Shown here in pieces: positions 33,354-43,517 of a DNA stretch of 51,991 nucleotides (positions within the stretch are counted from its first letter, which is position 1; each line of letters starts with the position of its first letter). The stretch comes from Chara braunii (lineage: Eukaryota; Streptophyta; Charophyceae; Charales; Characeae). Location of the stretch: positions 275,353-327,343 of the forward strand of contig BFEA01000762.1 in the NCBI GenBank assembly GCA_003427395.1, given 5' to 3'. The translations under genes and the position numbers were made by a program. Below the pieces are notes generated by a model. The model made no database searches, was not told the DNA's origin, and worked only from the letters and a program-made list of their open reading frames with translations.

Positions 33354-35126
33354 CTATTCTATCCTACTGCACAGTCCTACTGACCGGACTGACACTCGGC
33401 CCAATGCGGTCGAGAGGAACCTTGTTCCATTTGTCTTAAATGACACTCTCCAACCCTCACCTAACCATTGTGGTCTACTGCGACCACCGATTGGAACCGA
33501 GTACACCTGGTTCAACAACCGGTCCACCCTCAAGACCATAGCAAAACCCAACAAACCAAAAAAAGAAATAAGGAAAGAAAAACCACTAACTACCTCCCCA
33601 GTACTCGCAACTATTCTACCCTCGCTCGATCCATTGACACAAAACCAGCTTCCCTTCCAGAGAGACGTGGGAGAGGATCTGAGGATATGCCCCAAACACC
33701 AGGTTTTCCTGAACCAGTCGAGGGTTGTGCACCGGTCACTCTGCACCACCCTACGCACCCAATCCGCCCTGATTGTCGTAGCAAACATGCCTTTAAATGT
33801 GGCCTCTGCCTGAATCTCATTTAGACTCTCGCCTTGGAATCTCAGGCTGTTCCTGTCCATCCAAATGAGACACATCATTATAGCCCTACCCACCTGGGCT
33901 ATGTATCCCCAACCTTCTGAGGTGCTGCTCCCCAGTGCACCGGAACGACACCAAGCACGACCCATTCTCTGTCCTAGTAAGCCAGCCTAGCCCTTGAACC
34001 GTTGCTAGTGCATCTCCCACCATCTCCACCACTTCCTTGATCTTGGGCAGTCCCACCAAAGGTGAGCCCAATTCTCTTCCCTGACTTTACACCTGTCACA
34101 GAGCTTGACGACATCCATGCCTCTCTCCGATAACCAAACTGAGGTCGGTACTGCCAGATGAGACTGGAGCCAAAGCAGCGAAGACAACTTTTGTGAAGGG
34201 ATTGAACTTAACTGAGACCACAGCCTGGAGAGCTTATGCTCTGAAGGAGGATTCAACTCCGGGGCCACTCTGTTCCATCGCTGCCCAACCCTCCTTTGTA
34301 AGGTCTGGGAGGTGGTATTCCTCCTTGCAACGAGTCAATGACCTTTGAGTTGAGGTTCTCCTGACCCACTATCCTCTCGTCCCCCAGCTGCCAGCCCCAA
34401 ACTGCGGGGTCTATTCTCAAATCCCTTAGTGGGGTCCCGTTTGCAATGAGCTGGGGGATCATAGGGAGACCCTCCTCTGTGGGCGGCCTCAGTCTTACTC
34501 TTACTTCCGTCAAATTGCCAAGGCCATACTAGAAGCGCATGCCTTCTCTTTCCAGGGTTGGCTGGTTGGTGGATTTGTGCCTGTATGTTTCCAGCCAGCA
34601 GCAGCCTGAATTGTCATCGAACCAGATTTCGAGTCTTCAGTACCAGCTTGATTCGTCGTTGTTCCATTGGAACCAAGTCCAAGGGGGGTCGATGCCCTTA
34701 GGGCCTAGAAGCTGCTCTCAGAAGGTCTGCCCTCTCATCTCGGTTAGGTAGCTGGCCCATATGTTCTCTCAGATCAGAGCTTGATTTTCACTGGTTCACC
34801 GTCTCATCCCATAGGTCACCTACCGTCGAGACCCCTTTCCAAAGCCAGCTCAGACCAAACTCTCCAAGCTTTCTTCCGAGAGCGAATGGTTGACCCTCAC
34901 TATTCAAGATCCATTTGTTTTCGAAGAGATGCTGACGTTTCACCTCCGTCTTGGATTCCGGGGGCATTCGCAATGAAGGTTGAACCTTCTTCCAAGCAGC
35001 TAGCACATCTCGCCAAAACTTGGAAGCAGGTCGTTTGCGCACAAAAGTATCAGCCATGATAGCTACCCAAACATCCAATGGGCGAAAAAGGTGCCAGTCC
35101 TTAGATAACAGGCGCTCCGCCAACAA
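33354..35126 (-). pseudogene. LINE post-RT region, zf-RVT and tail
   Basis: Several broken frames. KDWHLFRPLDVWVAIMADT and WRDVLAAWKKVQPSLRMPP (35126-34788) precede VRLRPPTEEG..RDLRIDPAVWGW (34513-34253), then LSRLWSQLSSIPSQKLSSLL and CDRCKVREENWAHLWWDCP (zf-RVT, 34268-34005), then GWGYIAQVGRAIMMCLIWMD and ADWVRR in the tail (33965-33354). At least four frameshifts separate the pieces. Confidence 0.8.
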
Positions 35127-35622
35127 AACCAGTTGGTCTCTATCTCAACTTTTGCCACTCTGGTCACCCATCTTGCCAGCGGGAAAGTATTTTGTGCCAC
35201 AGGGTCGATCAACGATAAGCCCCTCTCTTCCCATGGAGTGCAGATCGTTTCCTAGGCCACTTTGCAAATGAATCCTTCATCTTCCTTGCTATCAGGCTTC
35301 CAAATGAACCTCTTGGCCATAGTCTTGATCGACTTCACTACCATTGGAGAGAGCTTTCTGACTGTCGTCACATATTATAGCACGAAAAACGCTGAAGTCA
35401 TTATCACTAGGGCTCGACCGATCAGAGAGAGGTGAAAACTTTACCCCAGCTCCGAATCCGTTTCTTAACTCTTTCCGCTAGAATCATCTCCTGTGACGAG
35501 GATCAGTCGCCCAACGCCACTTGTATACCAAGGAATCATTCCGCTGTATCTGTTGGGACCCGTTCCATTCCCCAGTGGACAGCCAAAGGATACTGTTTAG
35601 GCAGAAAGAATGTAGATTTGCT

Positions 35623-37040
35623 CTAGTTGACCGTCGCTTCAGAGAACTCTGCAAAGTCAATCAGGCATTGCTTCAAAGCATCCAACGAAGGCTTCGTATT
35701 TACCGAGATGGCAAAAAGGTCGTCAGCAAGGGCTTTGATCCTGCTTTCCTTGCCATTGCCCATGCAGAGGCCTACAAACTTCGGATGACACCTGATGTTC
35801 CACAACAGTGGTTCCAGATGAAGAACGAAGAGGAGTGGGGCCAAGGGGCAGCCTTGCCGTAGAGACCTTGACAACTCGAACTCTTTGGAGATGACTCGAT
35901 TGACACACACGGCAGCCGAGGAGAAGTCGTACAATGCTTTGACCCATCTGCAAAAAGGTTCACCAAAGCACAGGGTCGTCAGAACGAAGGTCTAGTTAAC
36001 TTTGTTGTAGGTTTTTTTAGGTCCAACAGTAGAACTGTCATTTCTGCGTCTTCCCCATCAACCAGTTTCAGCAATTCGATAGCCGTCACCACATTCTCGA
36101 AGATGGACCTACCCTGCACAAAAGCACCTTGGTCTCTTTGGACTAAGCTAGGCAAAAGGCAACTTAGTTTGGTCACACGCATTCTAGCCAGCAGCTTGTA
36201 AGCCACATTTAGCAGTGAGAAGGGCCGCCAATTCCGAATCTCGCAGGGGTCGCCTTTTTTGAAGAGCAACGAGATGATGCCTCGCGTCATGGACTGGCCT
36301 AATTTTCCTCCCATCAGGATGCCGTTGAAGAGATTTGTCAGGTCCTCCGCCAGGGTTTCCTAGCATACTGCGTAGAATTCCACCGGGAGACCATTGTCTC
36401 CTAGTGCCTTACCCCTTGCCATCCTTTTGACCGTTTGGAGCACTTCGTCCTCTGATAGTGGTATGTCCATCCACTGCCTTCCTTCTTCTGGGACTCGAAC
36501 TGTGAAATTGCCCCATATTGCTGAGAGTTGCGACATGTCATCATCCAGATTGTCAAAGAGTCTCCTCGTCGTCATGATGTCTTCATAATAGTTGGCTGCA
36601 TACCGGCACATGTCCTCATTTGTCGTTGCCATAGGCCAGCCAGGATGGTGCGGGTGACACAGTTCCTTCATGTGGACCGCTCTATTATTGGGTAGCAACC
36701 TCTGGAAGGTTTGTTTGGTCATTGTATCCAAGGATATTATGCCCTTGACCTTTAGGATTTGGTGCCATCTTTCCTGCTTATGAGTCTGAAATTGGTTCCA
36801 CTCATTTAATCTGGCCGCTCTTTCTTGTGACCAAAACAGGTCAGACACAGGATGCTGCCCAATTCTTTCCTCCGCTTCGTCGACCCACTCCTCCTTGTTT
36901 CTCCCATAAGCAGCAATCCGATAAAAGGCATCAAGTCTCAAATTGATGATGAGCAGGCCTGCGTCTACCCACTCTGCCTGTTGCTCAAACTCCAACTTAG
37001 CATTCTTCCAGTTGCGGCAGAAGTTTTCCACCCAGTTCAT
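35623..37040 (-). pseudogene. LINE reverse transcriptase, broken
   Basis: The frame from 37040 carries the RT N-terminal region (MARGKALGDNGLPVEFY), a TAG at 36360-36362, then in the same frame LFKKGD..IRNWRPFSLLN, DQGAFVQGRSIFENVV and LLLDLKK, where motif A is damaged (usual LLLDLEKAYDRV). After a frameshift, SLRQGCPLAPLLFVLHLE and ALADDLFAI follow. It has the same LADD variant as the plus-strand LINE, supporting close relationship. Confidence 0.85.
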
Positions 37041-37837
37041 CAGGCCCTCGTCAGATAGTAGGTTATGTTCAATCGGAAGTAGTCCGCGCCTCGTTCCTCT
37101 AGAGAGGAGATAACATAGTCCGGGATCACCAACTTGTGGTCTAATATTGGCTCATTCACCGTCTCCACATCCAGCATGTCACTGGCCAAACTTGTAGATA
37201 CCAAAAAGAAATATAGACGTCTTTGAATCCCTGCCAGTTGTGCAGACCGCCCTATCCAAGTGAAGTCCTGTGCCCGAGGAAGTAAGTCTCTGTATATATT
37301 TCGCAACTCCCAGGCTTCCATCCATCTGAGCAGTTTGACTTTGTATAGTGTCATCCCATGGTCTGCCTCTGAGTCTGATCCTGGGCAGCAGACTCTGTTC
37401 CAGTCGCCTGTAATCACGAGGTTGTTATGTCTCGGTAGAACATGATACGAAAGCATTTCGAAAAAAGTATCTCTTTCCCTGATCCCATTCGGTGCATACA
37501 CTGTGGCGAACACCCACTGCACCTCACCTAGTGCCAGCTTTACCAGGCACCATCTACCCCAGGCATCACTATCAAAGTCCATCAACCTAGCCTCAATTCG
37601 ATTGTGGATTAGGATGGCTACTCCACCTCTCGTCCCCCCTGCAGGGGACCAAAGTTGCGGGCGATCCCACCGCTCTCTGAGTTCGGTTAGCTTTTCTTCA
37701 GATAGTTTCATTTCCTGGATTAGCATCACATCTACTCGATTACGATGAATCCATGATTTGATCCTTTTCCCCTTCGCCTTCCCCCATAGGTCCCCCATTC
37801 CCCGAACGTTCCAGGTTGCTACTCTTATCCTACCCAT
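37040..37837 (-). pseudogene. LINE APE-type endonuclease
   Basis: 265 codons: RVATWNVRGMGD (residues 4-15), LIQEMKL (Glu, about 40), GGVAILI, WVFATVYAPN, ITGDWNRV (GDWN, about 142) and DFTWIG. The expected RLDFFLVS is RLYFFLVS, losing a conserved Asp, and SDHKPV is LDHKLV. It normally nicks target DNA to prime reverse transcription. The frame differs from the RT that follows, so it is separated by a frameshift near 37060. Confidence 0.85.
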
Positions 37838-38543
37838 TGCGAATTTCGTTCAGGTTGGCAATTTGGATACCTGCGGGTGGTGGGTTCATGCCCCTGATCT
37901 CCTCCTCACTAAGCTCTATGTCTTGAATTTGCCATATGTTTGTGAGGCAGCGCGTGAAGGAGCTACACTTCAGGTTGAAAGCACATGGTATGTTGGGACT
38001 CTGATCCGCCAGCCAGGATGTCGAAACTCCTGGTACGAGAATAACCTGTGAAAGGATATCGATCGAGGGGAGAGTCAAGGCGTTCAGTGGGAAATAACCC
38101 AGTCCCACCTGACGTAGATTCCCCCATGCCTCGGTTGACAGTCTCGCATCAATGAAGACTACCGTGAAACGGACCACTTTGTCTATTGCAACTTCGGTGC
38201 GTAGTTTTGGCATTAAAAAACTTTGGGAATACACGAAAATCAAATCTGTCTGCAAACAAATAGCGCACTCTCTCTTGAATTAACGTTGGCATCAGAGGTT
38301 CGTTCGTGCCTATAGTAGGCAACACTAGTTGCTCATTCCGATCCAGGAGGCCAATGACAAACGCATTTGACCCTTGCATCGTGCAAACGAGGGGGAGAAT
38401 CATAACTTCTTCAAACACCCCATCATCATGATTTGCTGTCGCCACCCCCTCTGGAATACCCCGTGGGGATTCGTCCATAACGGAATACCCCGTGGGGATT
38501 CGTCCATAATATCACCGCGGAGTGGAGTGGAAGTCGGGGTGCC
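37838..38543 (-). other. LINE inter-ORF spacer with 29-bp tandem duplication
   Basis: GGAATACCCCGTGGGGATTC is present at 38453 and again at 38482 (29-bp period). Short frames here (38478-38149) have no known domain. The region separates ORF1 and the endonuclease and may be a lost part of either ORF. Confidence 0.55.
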
Positions 38544-40199
38544 TTATGACTCCCTCTCACCATAAGAGCCCATTGCCTCCTCGTCCCCTTGCGTTCCTGT
38601 GCATCCCTGATGTTCCGCATCCGGAGCTCCTCTCCCGAATTCTGGTTGTGAGTTGCGCTGCTGGTTCCCCACCCCCACTGTTGTACTCCTGCTGGATGCA
38701 GGGCTCTCCATATGGTCGAACTCTCCATCTGGGAGCAGAACCTTGTCGTTGAGTCCATCTCCAGTCTCATATAGATTGCGATGTGGAGTCTCTTGGGCTG
38801 GCGCGAGCAAGCCATAGTAACCGTGATAGTAGATGTAACCCAGCGGAGGACCTGAGAAAGGGACATAGGGTTGAAACCCAACTCCGGTCCCATAGATGGG
38901 AGGTATGGGATAAGCATGACCAACTCCTTGAGGTTGTCGTGGTCCAGCGCTTAGTCCACCTTGTTGCGATTGAAAGGAGGGACGATAAGCACCACTTCCC
39001 TCCCCCGTGGAATGTCGGACGGTCCCATGAGCATCCCCGGTGTGAGCTCTCGCAGGATGTCTCCTACCGCACGTATCTCTCAGTGCTAAGTTGCTCTCGC
39101 TTCTTCTTGGAGCTTGAGTGTACTCCTGTCTTGCTGCATCCCTGATGTGACGATTCGCTGGTTGTTGTCGTTGTCTTCCATCCGCTTGGCTTGATCCTTC
39201 GTCCTCCTCACCTTCTTGTGGACGTCCTTCCGTCGAAGTGTGAAACCACCATCTGCATCTATCACACCACAGAGTGTGCTTACACACAAATTTTATTAGG
39301 AGTACCTCTCTGCCCAGACGCATTGACAGTTCTGGCGCGAACTTATTCTCTGCCTCCCTGACAACCTCGAATTTAAGATTCATGAGCTTGGGTCTAGTGC
39401 AATCCTGTTCTGGCGGCAAGCTCTTGATTACTCGACCCATTGATGTTTCTACCATGTTCTCCACATGAAACATCACTCGCAACGGCACCCGGATCGCCAT
39501 TACCCAAAATTTGGACTCATCTTCGAGGCGTCTTCTCTCTTCTAACTCCGACTTAGTCATCCACGACTTGAATTGCATGGTGTATTCCACCCCTCGAATG
39601 ACGATGGTATCTTCAGCCTCTGCTACCATCCATTGTGCTACCTCTCTTGACCTTGCCACATAAGATATCACGTTCGGACCTTCTGCATGCACTCTCCCTC
39701 GGCCAGTGTTCCGCTCGAAGGTCCATTGACGGTACCATCCATTTTCATATGCCCAGATCAGATCCTCCCGCACTCGCATCAGCAAGTCCCTGGCCGCCCC
39801 TGGGAAGATGACATTAATCGTGCGTTCCTTCAGCCAACTTATAGTGAGTTCGTCTAAGCGGGGGTTGATAACGAAGGTACGTACTCCTCCTTCAACGACC
39901 CATTCGCCACACCGAAATTTCTCCGGAAGTACCCCGTCGTCGTAGCACTTGGAAATTAACAATCGCAGTCTATCCTCGTCGGACAACGACACATCTGCCT
40001 GGCCTGGAGGGGAACGTCCTCTTCCCTCGGATTGCCCTGACGTTCTTCCTTGCGACGCCAACCGCTCAACCCACCAACGTAATCCTTGACCACGCCAACT
40101 GTAGCTTTCGAACTCTCCTCTCGTGTTCATGTCAAAGGCGAGCGCCGGTCGTTGGCGCGCACCCACTGCTGATGCCTTCGTATCTTCTAAATGGTCCAA
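38544..40199 (-). CDS. LINE ORF1 (nucleic-acid-binding protein)
   Basis: 551 codons, open throughout. Residues about 75-330 form the folded part, with VLPEKFRCGEWVVEGGVRTF, ISWLKERTINVIFPGAARDL, MVAEAEDTIVIRGVEYTMQF and IRVPLRVMFHVENMVE. This pattern recalls the DUF4283-type RNA-binding domain of plant LINE ORF1 proteins. VCKHTLWCDRCRWWFHTS follows (about 302-320), a Cys/His-poor knuckle with only part of a zinc site. The last 200 residues are Gln/Gly/Pro-rich and low in complexity. An internal Met at residue 24 is an alternative start. Position just upstream of the endonuclease fits ORF1. Confidence 0.7.
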   Translation of the reverse strand: MDHLEDTKASAVGARQRPALAFDMNTRGEFESYSWRGQGLRWWVERLASQGRTSGQSEGRGRSPPGQADVSLSDEDRLRLLISKCYDDGVLPEKFRCGEWVVEGGVRTFVINPRLDELTISWLKERTINVIFPGAARDLLMRVREDLIWAYENGWYRQWTFERNTGRGRVHAEGPNVISYVARSREVAQWMVAEAEDTIVIRGVEYTMQFKSWMTKSELEERRRLEDESKFWVMAIRVPLRVMFHVENMVETSMGRVIKSLPPEQDCTRPKLMNLKFEVVREAENKFAPELSMRLGREVLLIKFVCKHTLWCDRCRWWFHTSTEGRPQEGEEDEGSSQADGRQRQQPANRHIRDAARQEYTQAPRRSESNLALRDTCGRRHPARAHTGDAHGTVRHSTGEGSGAYRPSFQSQQGGLSAGPRQPQGVGHAYPIPPIYGTGVGFQPYVPFSGPPLGYIYYHGYYGLLAPAQETPHRNLYETGDGLNDKVLLPDGEFDHMESPASSRSTTVGVGNQQRNSQPEFGRGAPDAEHQGCTGTQGDEEAMGSYGERES

Positions 40200-41035
40200 A
40201 TTGTTCGCATACCCAAATTCTTCAACAATGGTGAAAGCTAACCTACCGTGGGGACAGCCCGAGGGTCTTCCTCACCATGGAGAAGGCTCGGGAATTACCG
40301 AGCACGAAGACGCTCTGACAGCACGGTCATCGAGTTGGTTACTCGTGGTGATGGCTGCCTCGGTCCTACTCGAGGACACTAATTTAGAGCGCAATCTGCG
40401 CCAACCGCCGTGTCCCCCGGGCCTAGATTCTTCGGGTAGCGCAACGCCTGGGTACCGCTACCGGAGTGGAGCGCCAAGATTAGCGCTACCGGAAGACTCA
40501 CGGCCTCCCCTACCAAAAGGCGGATGGTCGTGGGTCCGATCCCTTGTCCGGTTTTCTTTTCTTTCTTCTTTACTTTTCTTTGCCGTTTTTACTTTGGGGC
40601 TGGCCGGACAGTACACGAAATGAAAAAAAGACTACTTCGTTTTGTGAACATCTCGCCGCACAGTGACCACACGAAACCTGTCAGGAGAAAGTCGCGAATG
40701 CTGTCAGAGTTGGAGTTCGCGAGCTTGCGCACGTGCCCCTTCCGTGCCCGCCTGCAACTCGCAGGTCCTCTTGATGGCCGGTGGAGGTGCTGTGAATCGC
40801 CATGAGTCTGGGAAGTCCGTCCAAAATTTTGGATCTTAGCGCATGCCAGAACTCGCGACCGTGCTCCGGGGTGGACCTTAGCGCATGCCAGATCTCGTTA
40901 GGTCGCTCCCGTGTGGCAGTTCGAATGTGCTGTGCGTCGGTGAGGCCATAAACGGAACGAAAAGATGATTTAGTGGCTCGCGAAGCCTCGCGAGTTCGAT
41001 GGTCGTTTCGTTTCGTTTCTTGTGCCGTCCCGCGA
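40200..41035. other. No host gene seen; possible LINE 5' UTR
   Basis: This is sequence upstream of ORF1 of the minus-strand LINE. GGACCTTAGCGCATGCCAGA-like words repeat at about 40836 and 40881. Nothing else was recognised. Confidence 0.4.
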
Positions 41036-41050
41036 GGCCCTTTGTTCAGC

Positions 41051-41095
41051 TGGTTGCATGGGAATGGATTCGAACCCTGGTCTTCAACAGGTCAT

Positions 41096-41129
<34 letters not shown>

Positions 41130-41155
41130 CTACCAGCTGAGTTAGAGTAAGCAGG
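41051..41155 (-). repeat. tRNA-like sequence split by a 33-base homopolymer
   Basis: The minus strand has CTAACTCAGCTGGTAG (A-box-like D arm, about 41145-41130), a run of 33 A (41129-41097), then GGGTTCGAATCC (B box, 41077-41066) and CATGCAACCAG, ending like a tRNA with CCA. The homopolymer sits where the anticodon arm should be. This suggests a dead tRNA-derived SINE or tRNA pseudogene. Confidence 0.5.
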
Positions 41156-41357
41156 CCGTCCGTCAGGACATCTGTTCTTCGAAGGGGAAACTATATAGGG
41201 CCTTGCTCCACTACTCAACATTCTACATGACATGACTTTGGACGCATTTCTGCACTTGTGCATTAGGGGGAGTTCAACAGTTTGAATGTATCTGGATGAT
41301 TATGATTAATACATATCGAGTGTTCTGCGGTGGAGCAAAGCCCATAGAAAAGAGAAA

Positions 41358-41825
41358 GGGCCTCGTTCCACACCACTTCACTCCACTTCAATTTCAAGTG
41401 TGGCACTTGAGCCGCGTCACAGGGTAATCGTCATTAAAAAACACTTGAGCCTGGCACCGTTCGACGTTACACTCCACTCCACACTCAAAACAGGAGCGGG
41501 AAAGTGGCAGAGGCGGTTGGCGTGAGGGAAGGGGGGATATAAAACAAAAAAAGAAAAAACTGGGAGAACGTGCAGCACCTACAACCACCTCCCGACTCTC
41601 ACTTGCGCCGTTTTGAAGTGCGGCTCAAGTGTGGTCGGAGAGGTGACTTGAAAAATTCACAGATTCTCCTGGGCCGCATTTGAGCTGCACTTGACGTTTT
41701 TGGCGGGCGCCGGGAGAGGCGGAAAGCCTAATGGCGATTAGGGAAGGTGAAAGTCAAGTGCAGTGCAGTGTGGAACCAAGAATTTCTCAAGTATTTCTGA
41801 AGTGGAGTGGTGTGGAACGAGGCCC
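41358..41825. mobile_element. MITE 1, 468 bp
   Basis: Terminal inverted repeats GGGCCTCGTTCCACACCAC at both ends, extending to about 30 bp with a 5-base indel. It is flanked by AAA on both sides (41355-41357, 41826-41828). There is no coding capacity. The 3-bp duplication and GGGCC start suggest the PIF/Harbinger (Tourist) group. Confidence 0.85.
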
Positions 41826-41891
41826 AAAGACTACCGAAGGTAGCATGGCCCCTGCGAAAGGATGACGCGCATAAATTTGGATGGAGAATTA

Positions 41892-42013
41892 GGGCCTCGC
41901 CACACCACTCTCGAAATGTGAAAAAGACAAAAACGTGGCCGTTGCATCTGCCCATGTTCTAGCTCGAAGTTCATCCTCATTTTGCACATTTCGAGAGTAG
42001 TGTGGCGATGCCC
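41892..42013. mobile_element. MITE 2, 122 bp
   Basis: Inverted ends GGGCCTCGCCACACCACT (left) and GGGCATCGCCACACTACT (right, reverse complement), continuing through CTCGAAATGTG for 29 bp with two mismatches. TTA target duplication (41889-41891, 42014-42016). Tourist-like. Confidence 0.9.
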
Positions 42014-42069
42014 TTATATATTGTTGTAGTTTTCGTACGCAAGCCCCTGGCAGCCGGTGTCAGTAGTTA

Positions 42070-42166
42070 GGGCCAGATCCCACTGGCCCCTATTATTCAC
42101 TTCTCACCGTTGATCTTCGTAATCGAGGGTCAAAAATGGACAATAGGGGCTAGTGGGATCTGGCCC
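42070..42166. mobile_element. MITE 3, 97 bp
   Basis: Inverted ends GGGCCAGATCCCACTGGC and GGGCCAGATCCCACTAGC, 25 bp with one mismatch. TTA target duplication (42067-42069, 42167-42169). The whole element is little more than a hairpin. Confidence 0.9.
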
Positions 42167-42539
42167 TTAGTGCGTGTCATCCATGCTATGCTACCGTAGG
42201 TAATCTTCTGTGTATGTATCGTCTCGTCGTTCCAATCCAATTTTAACGGATTTCCCCCCAAAGGGCTACCTTCGGTAGTGCTCCACTTTCAGTCAGCGTG
42301 TCAAGTACATGTACATGTCATCATCCTTTCCTGCGTGTCATCCTTGCCCTGTTGCCATGCTACTGTAGGTATAATCTTCTTTGTAGCGTTTCAATTGGCG
42401 TAGGCGCCATCATGCGAAATCATGCGAATCGTCCCTTTCCCCTCTACCGCGGCTATTTTAACGGATGCCCCGCAGGACGGTGGAATAATTCCCCCCCTCG
42501 AGCGAGCCTTCTTCCTTCCTTAAGCTAAACGCGCAATTT

Positions 42540-43310
42540 GTCCTCTTCCCTTTCGTCGCTCGGTCTTCTGGTTCTTCCGTTCTTTCGTTCGTTCGTTCAT
42601 TGCGTTCTGCCCGAGTCGTTCATTCATTCTCTCGGCCTACCGGTAGGCCGCCCTTCGTCTGGTCGGTCGGTCAGGGATTCCCGCGTCGGTCGGTGGGTCG
42701 GTCGGTCGCTCGGTGATGTACAGACTGGTCGGTCGGTAGGTTCGACGCTGGTCGTTATTTCGCCGTTGGTCGGTCGGTTGGCGTCTTCCTCCTTTGTGTA
42801 TCGTTCCAATTTTAACGGCTGCCGCCCTGAAGGACGGTCAGGAATCCCCGCGTTGGGCGGTCGGTAGGTCTGTCGGTAATTTCCTTGCTGGTCGTCCCCG
42901 CGGTGGTCGGTCGGTCGGTAATTTCCCCTTGCTGGTCGTTCCCGCGTTGGTTGGTCGTTCACTTCGCCGTTGGTTGGTGGTTGGCTGGGACGTTGCTTCA
43001 TTCGACCGGTCGGTGGGTCTGTCGTCGCCGTGTTGGTCGGTCGGTCGGTCTGTCGGTCAGGAGTTCCCGCGTTTGGATGGGCGGTCGGTAATTTCCTTGC
43101 TGCTGGTCTTTCACGCGTTAGCTGGTCGTTCATTTCGCCATCGGTCGCTCGGTCGGTCGGTCAGTCAGGAGTTCCCGCGTTTGGTATGGGCGGTCGGTAT
43201 ATTTCGTTGCTGCTGGTCATTCCCGCGTTGGTCGGTCGTTCATTTCTCCATCGGTCGCTCGGTCGGTCGGTTGGTTCGTACGTTGGTTCATTCCTTCGGT
43301 TGGTCCGCCG
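42540..43310. repeat. CGGT-based minisatellite upstream of the aminotransferase gene
   Basis: GGTCGGTCGGT words are mixed with TTTCCTTGCTG, TTCCCGCGTT and GTCGTTCATTTC in a repeating order. The clearest unit is 108 bp (GAGTTCCCGCGTTTGG at 43061 and 43169). The long frames on both strands through it come from the repeat and are not genes. It ends about 200 bp before the likely start codon, so it overlaps the promoter or 5' UTR. Confidence 0.9.
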
Positions 43311-43517
43311 GCCGTGAAACGAATAAGGGGGATGACGGACCGTCTTCGTGCTACCAGCAGTAGTGGTATTGGTTGCAAAGGCAAGGAGAGAGTAGCAGCT
43401 ATAGCGGGTCACATCTGTCCGATAGCAGGAGGACCAGGAGATAGAGAAGGAGATCGAGGAGGAGGAGGAGGAGGAGGAGAAGTCTCACGTTTTGACGAAG
43501 TTTCGTTGTTGGCGGCG

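Larger units (their letters stand above)
33170..40200 (-). mobile_element. LINE retrotransposon with ORF1, decayed
   Basis: Read right to left: ORF1 (40199-38544), endonuclease (37837-37040), RT (37040-35623, broken), connecting region, zf-RVT (34268-34005), tail and 3' UTR (to about 33170). It is of the same plant LINE clade as the copy at 25.3-29.46 kb, with similar zf-RVT and tail. Its 3' UTR shares GATAGGCTA and ACTCCGGGTTGAATTGTGAGG-like words with that copy, but the poly(A) and terminal hairpin are missing where the tRNA-like sequence begins. Many frameshifts and stops. Confidence 0.85.

Noticed and set aside
42624-43363. Arg/Pro/Thr-rich and Gly/Arg/Ser-rich frames on both strands
   Set aside because: They come from the CGGT minisatellite.
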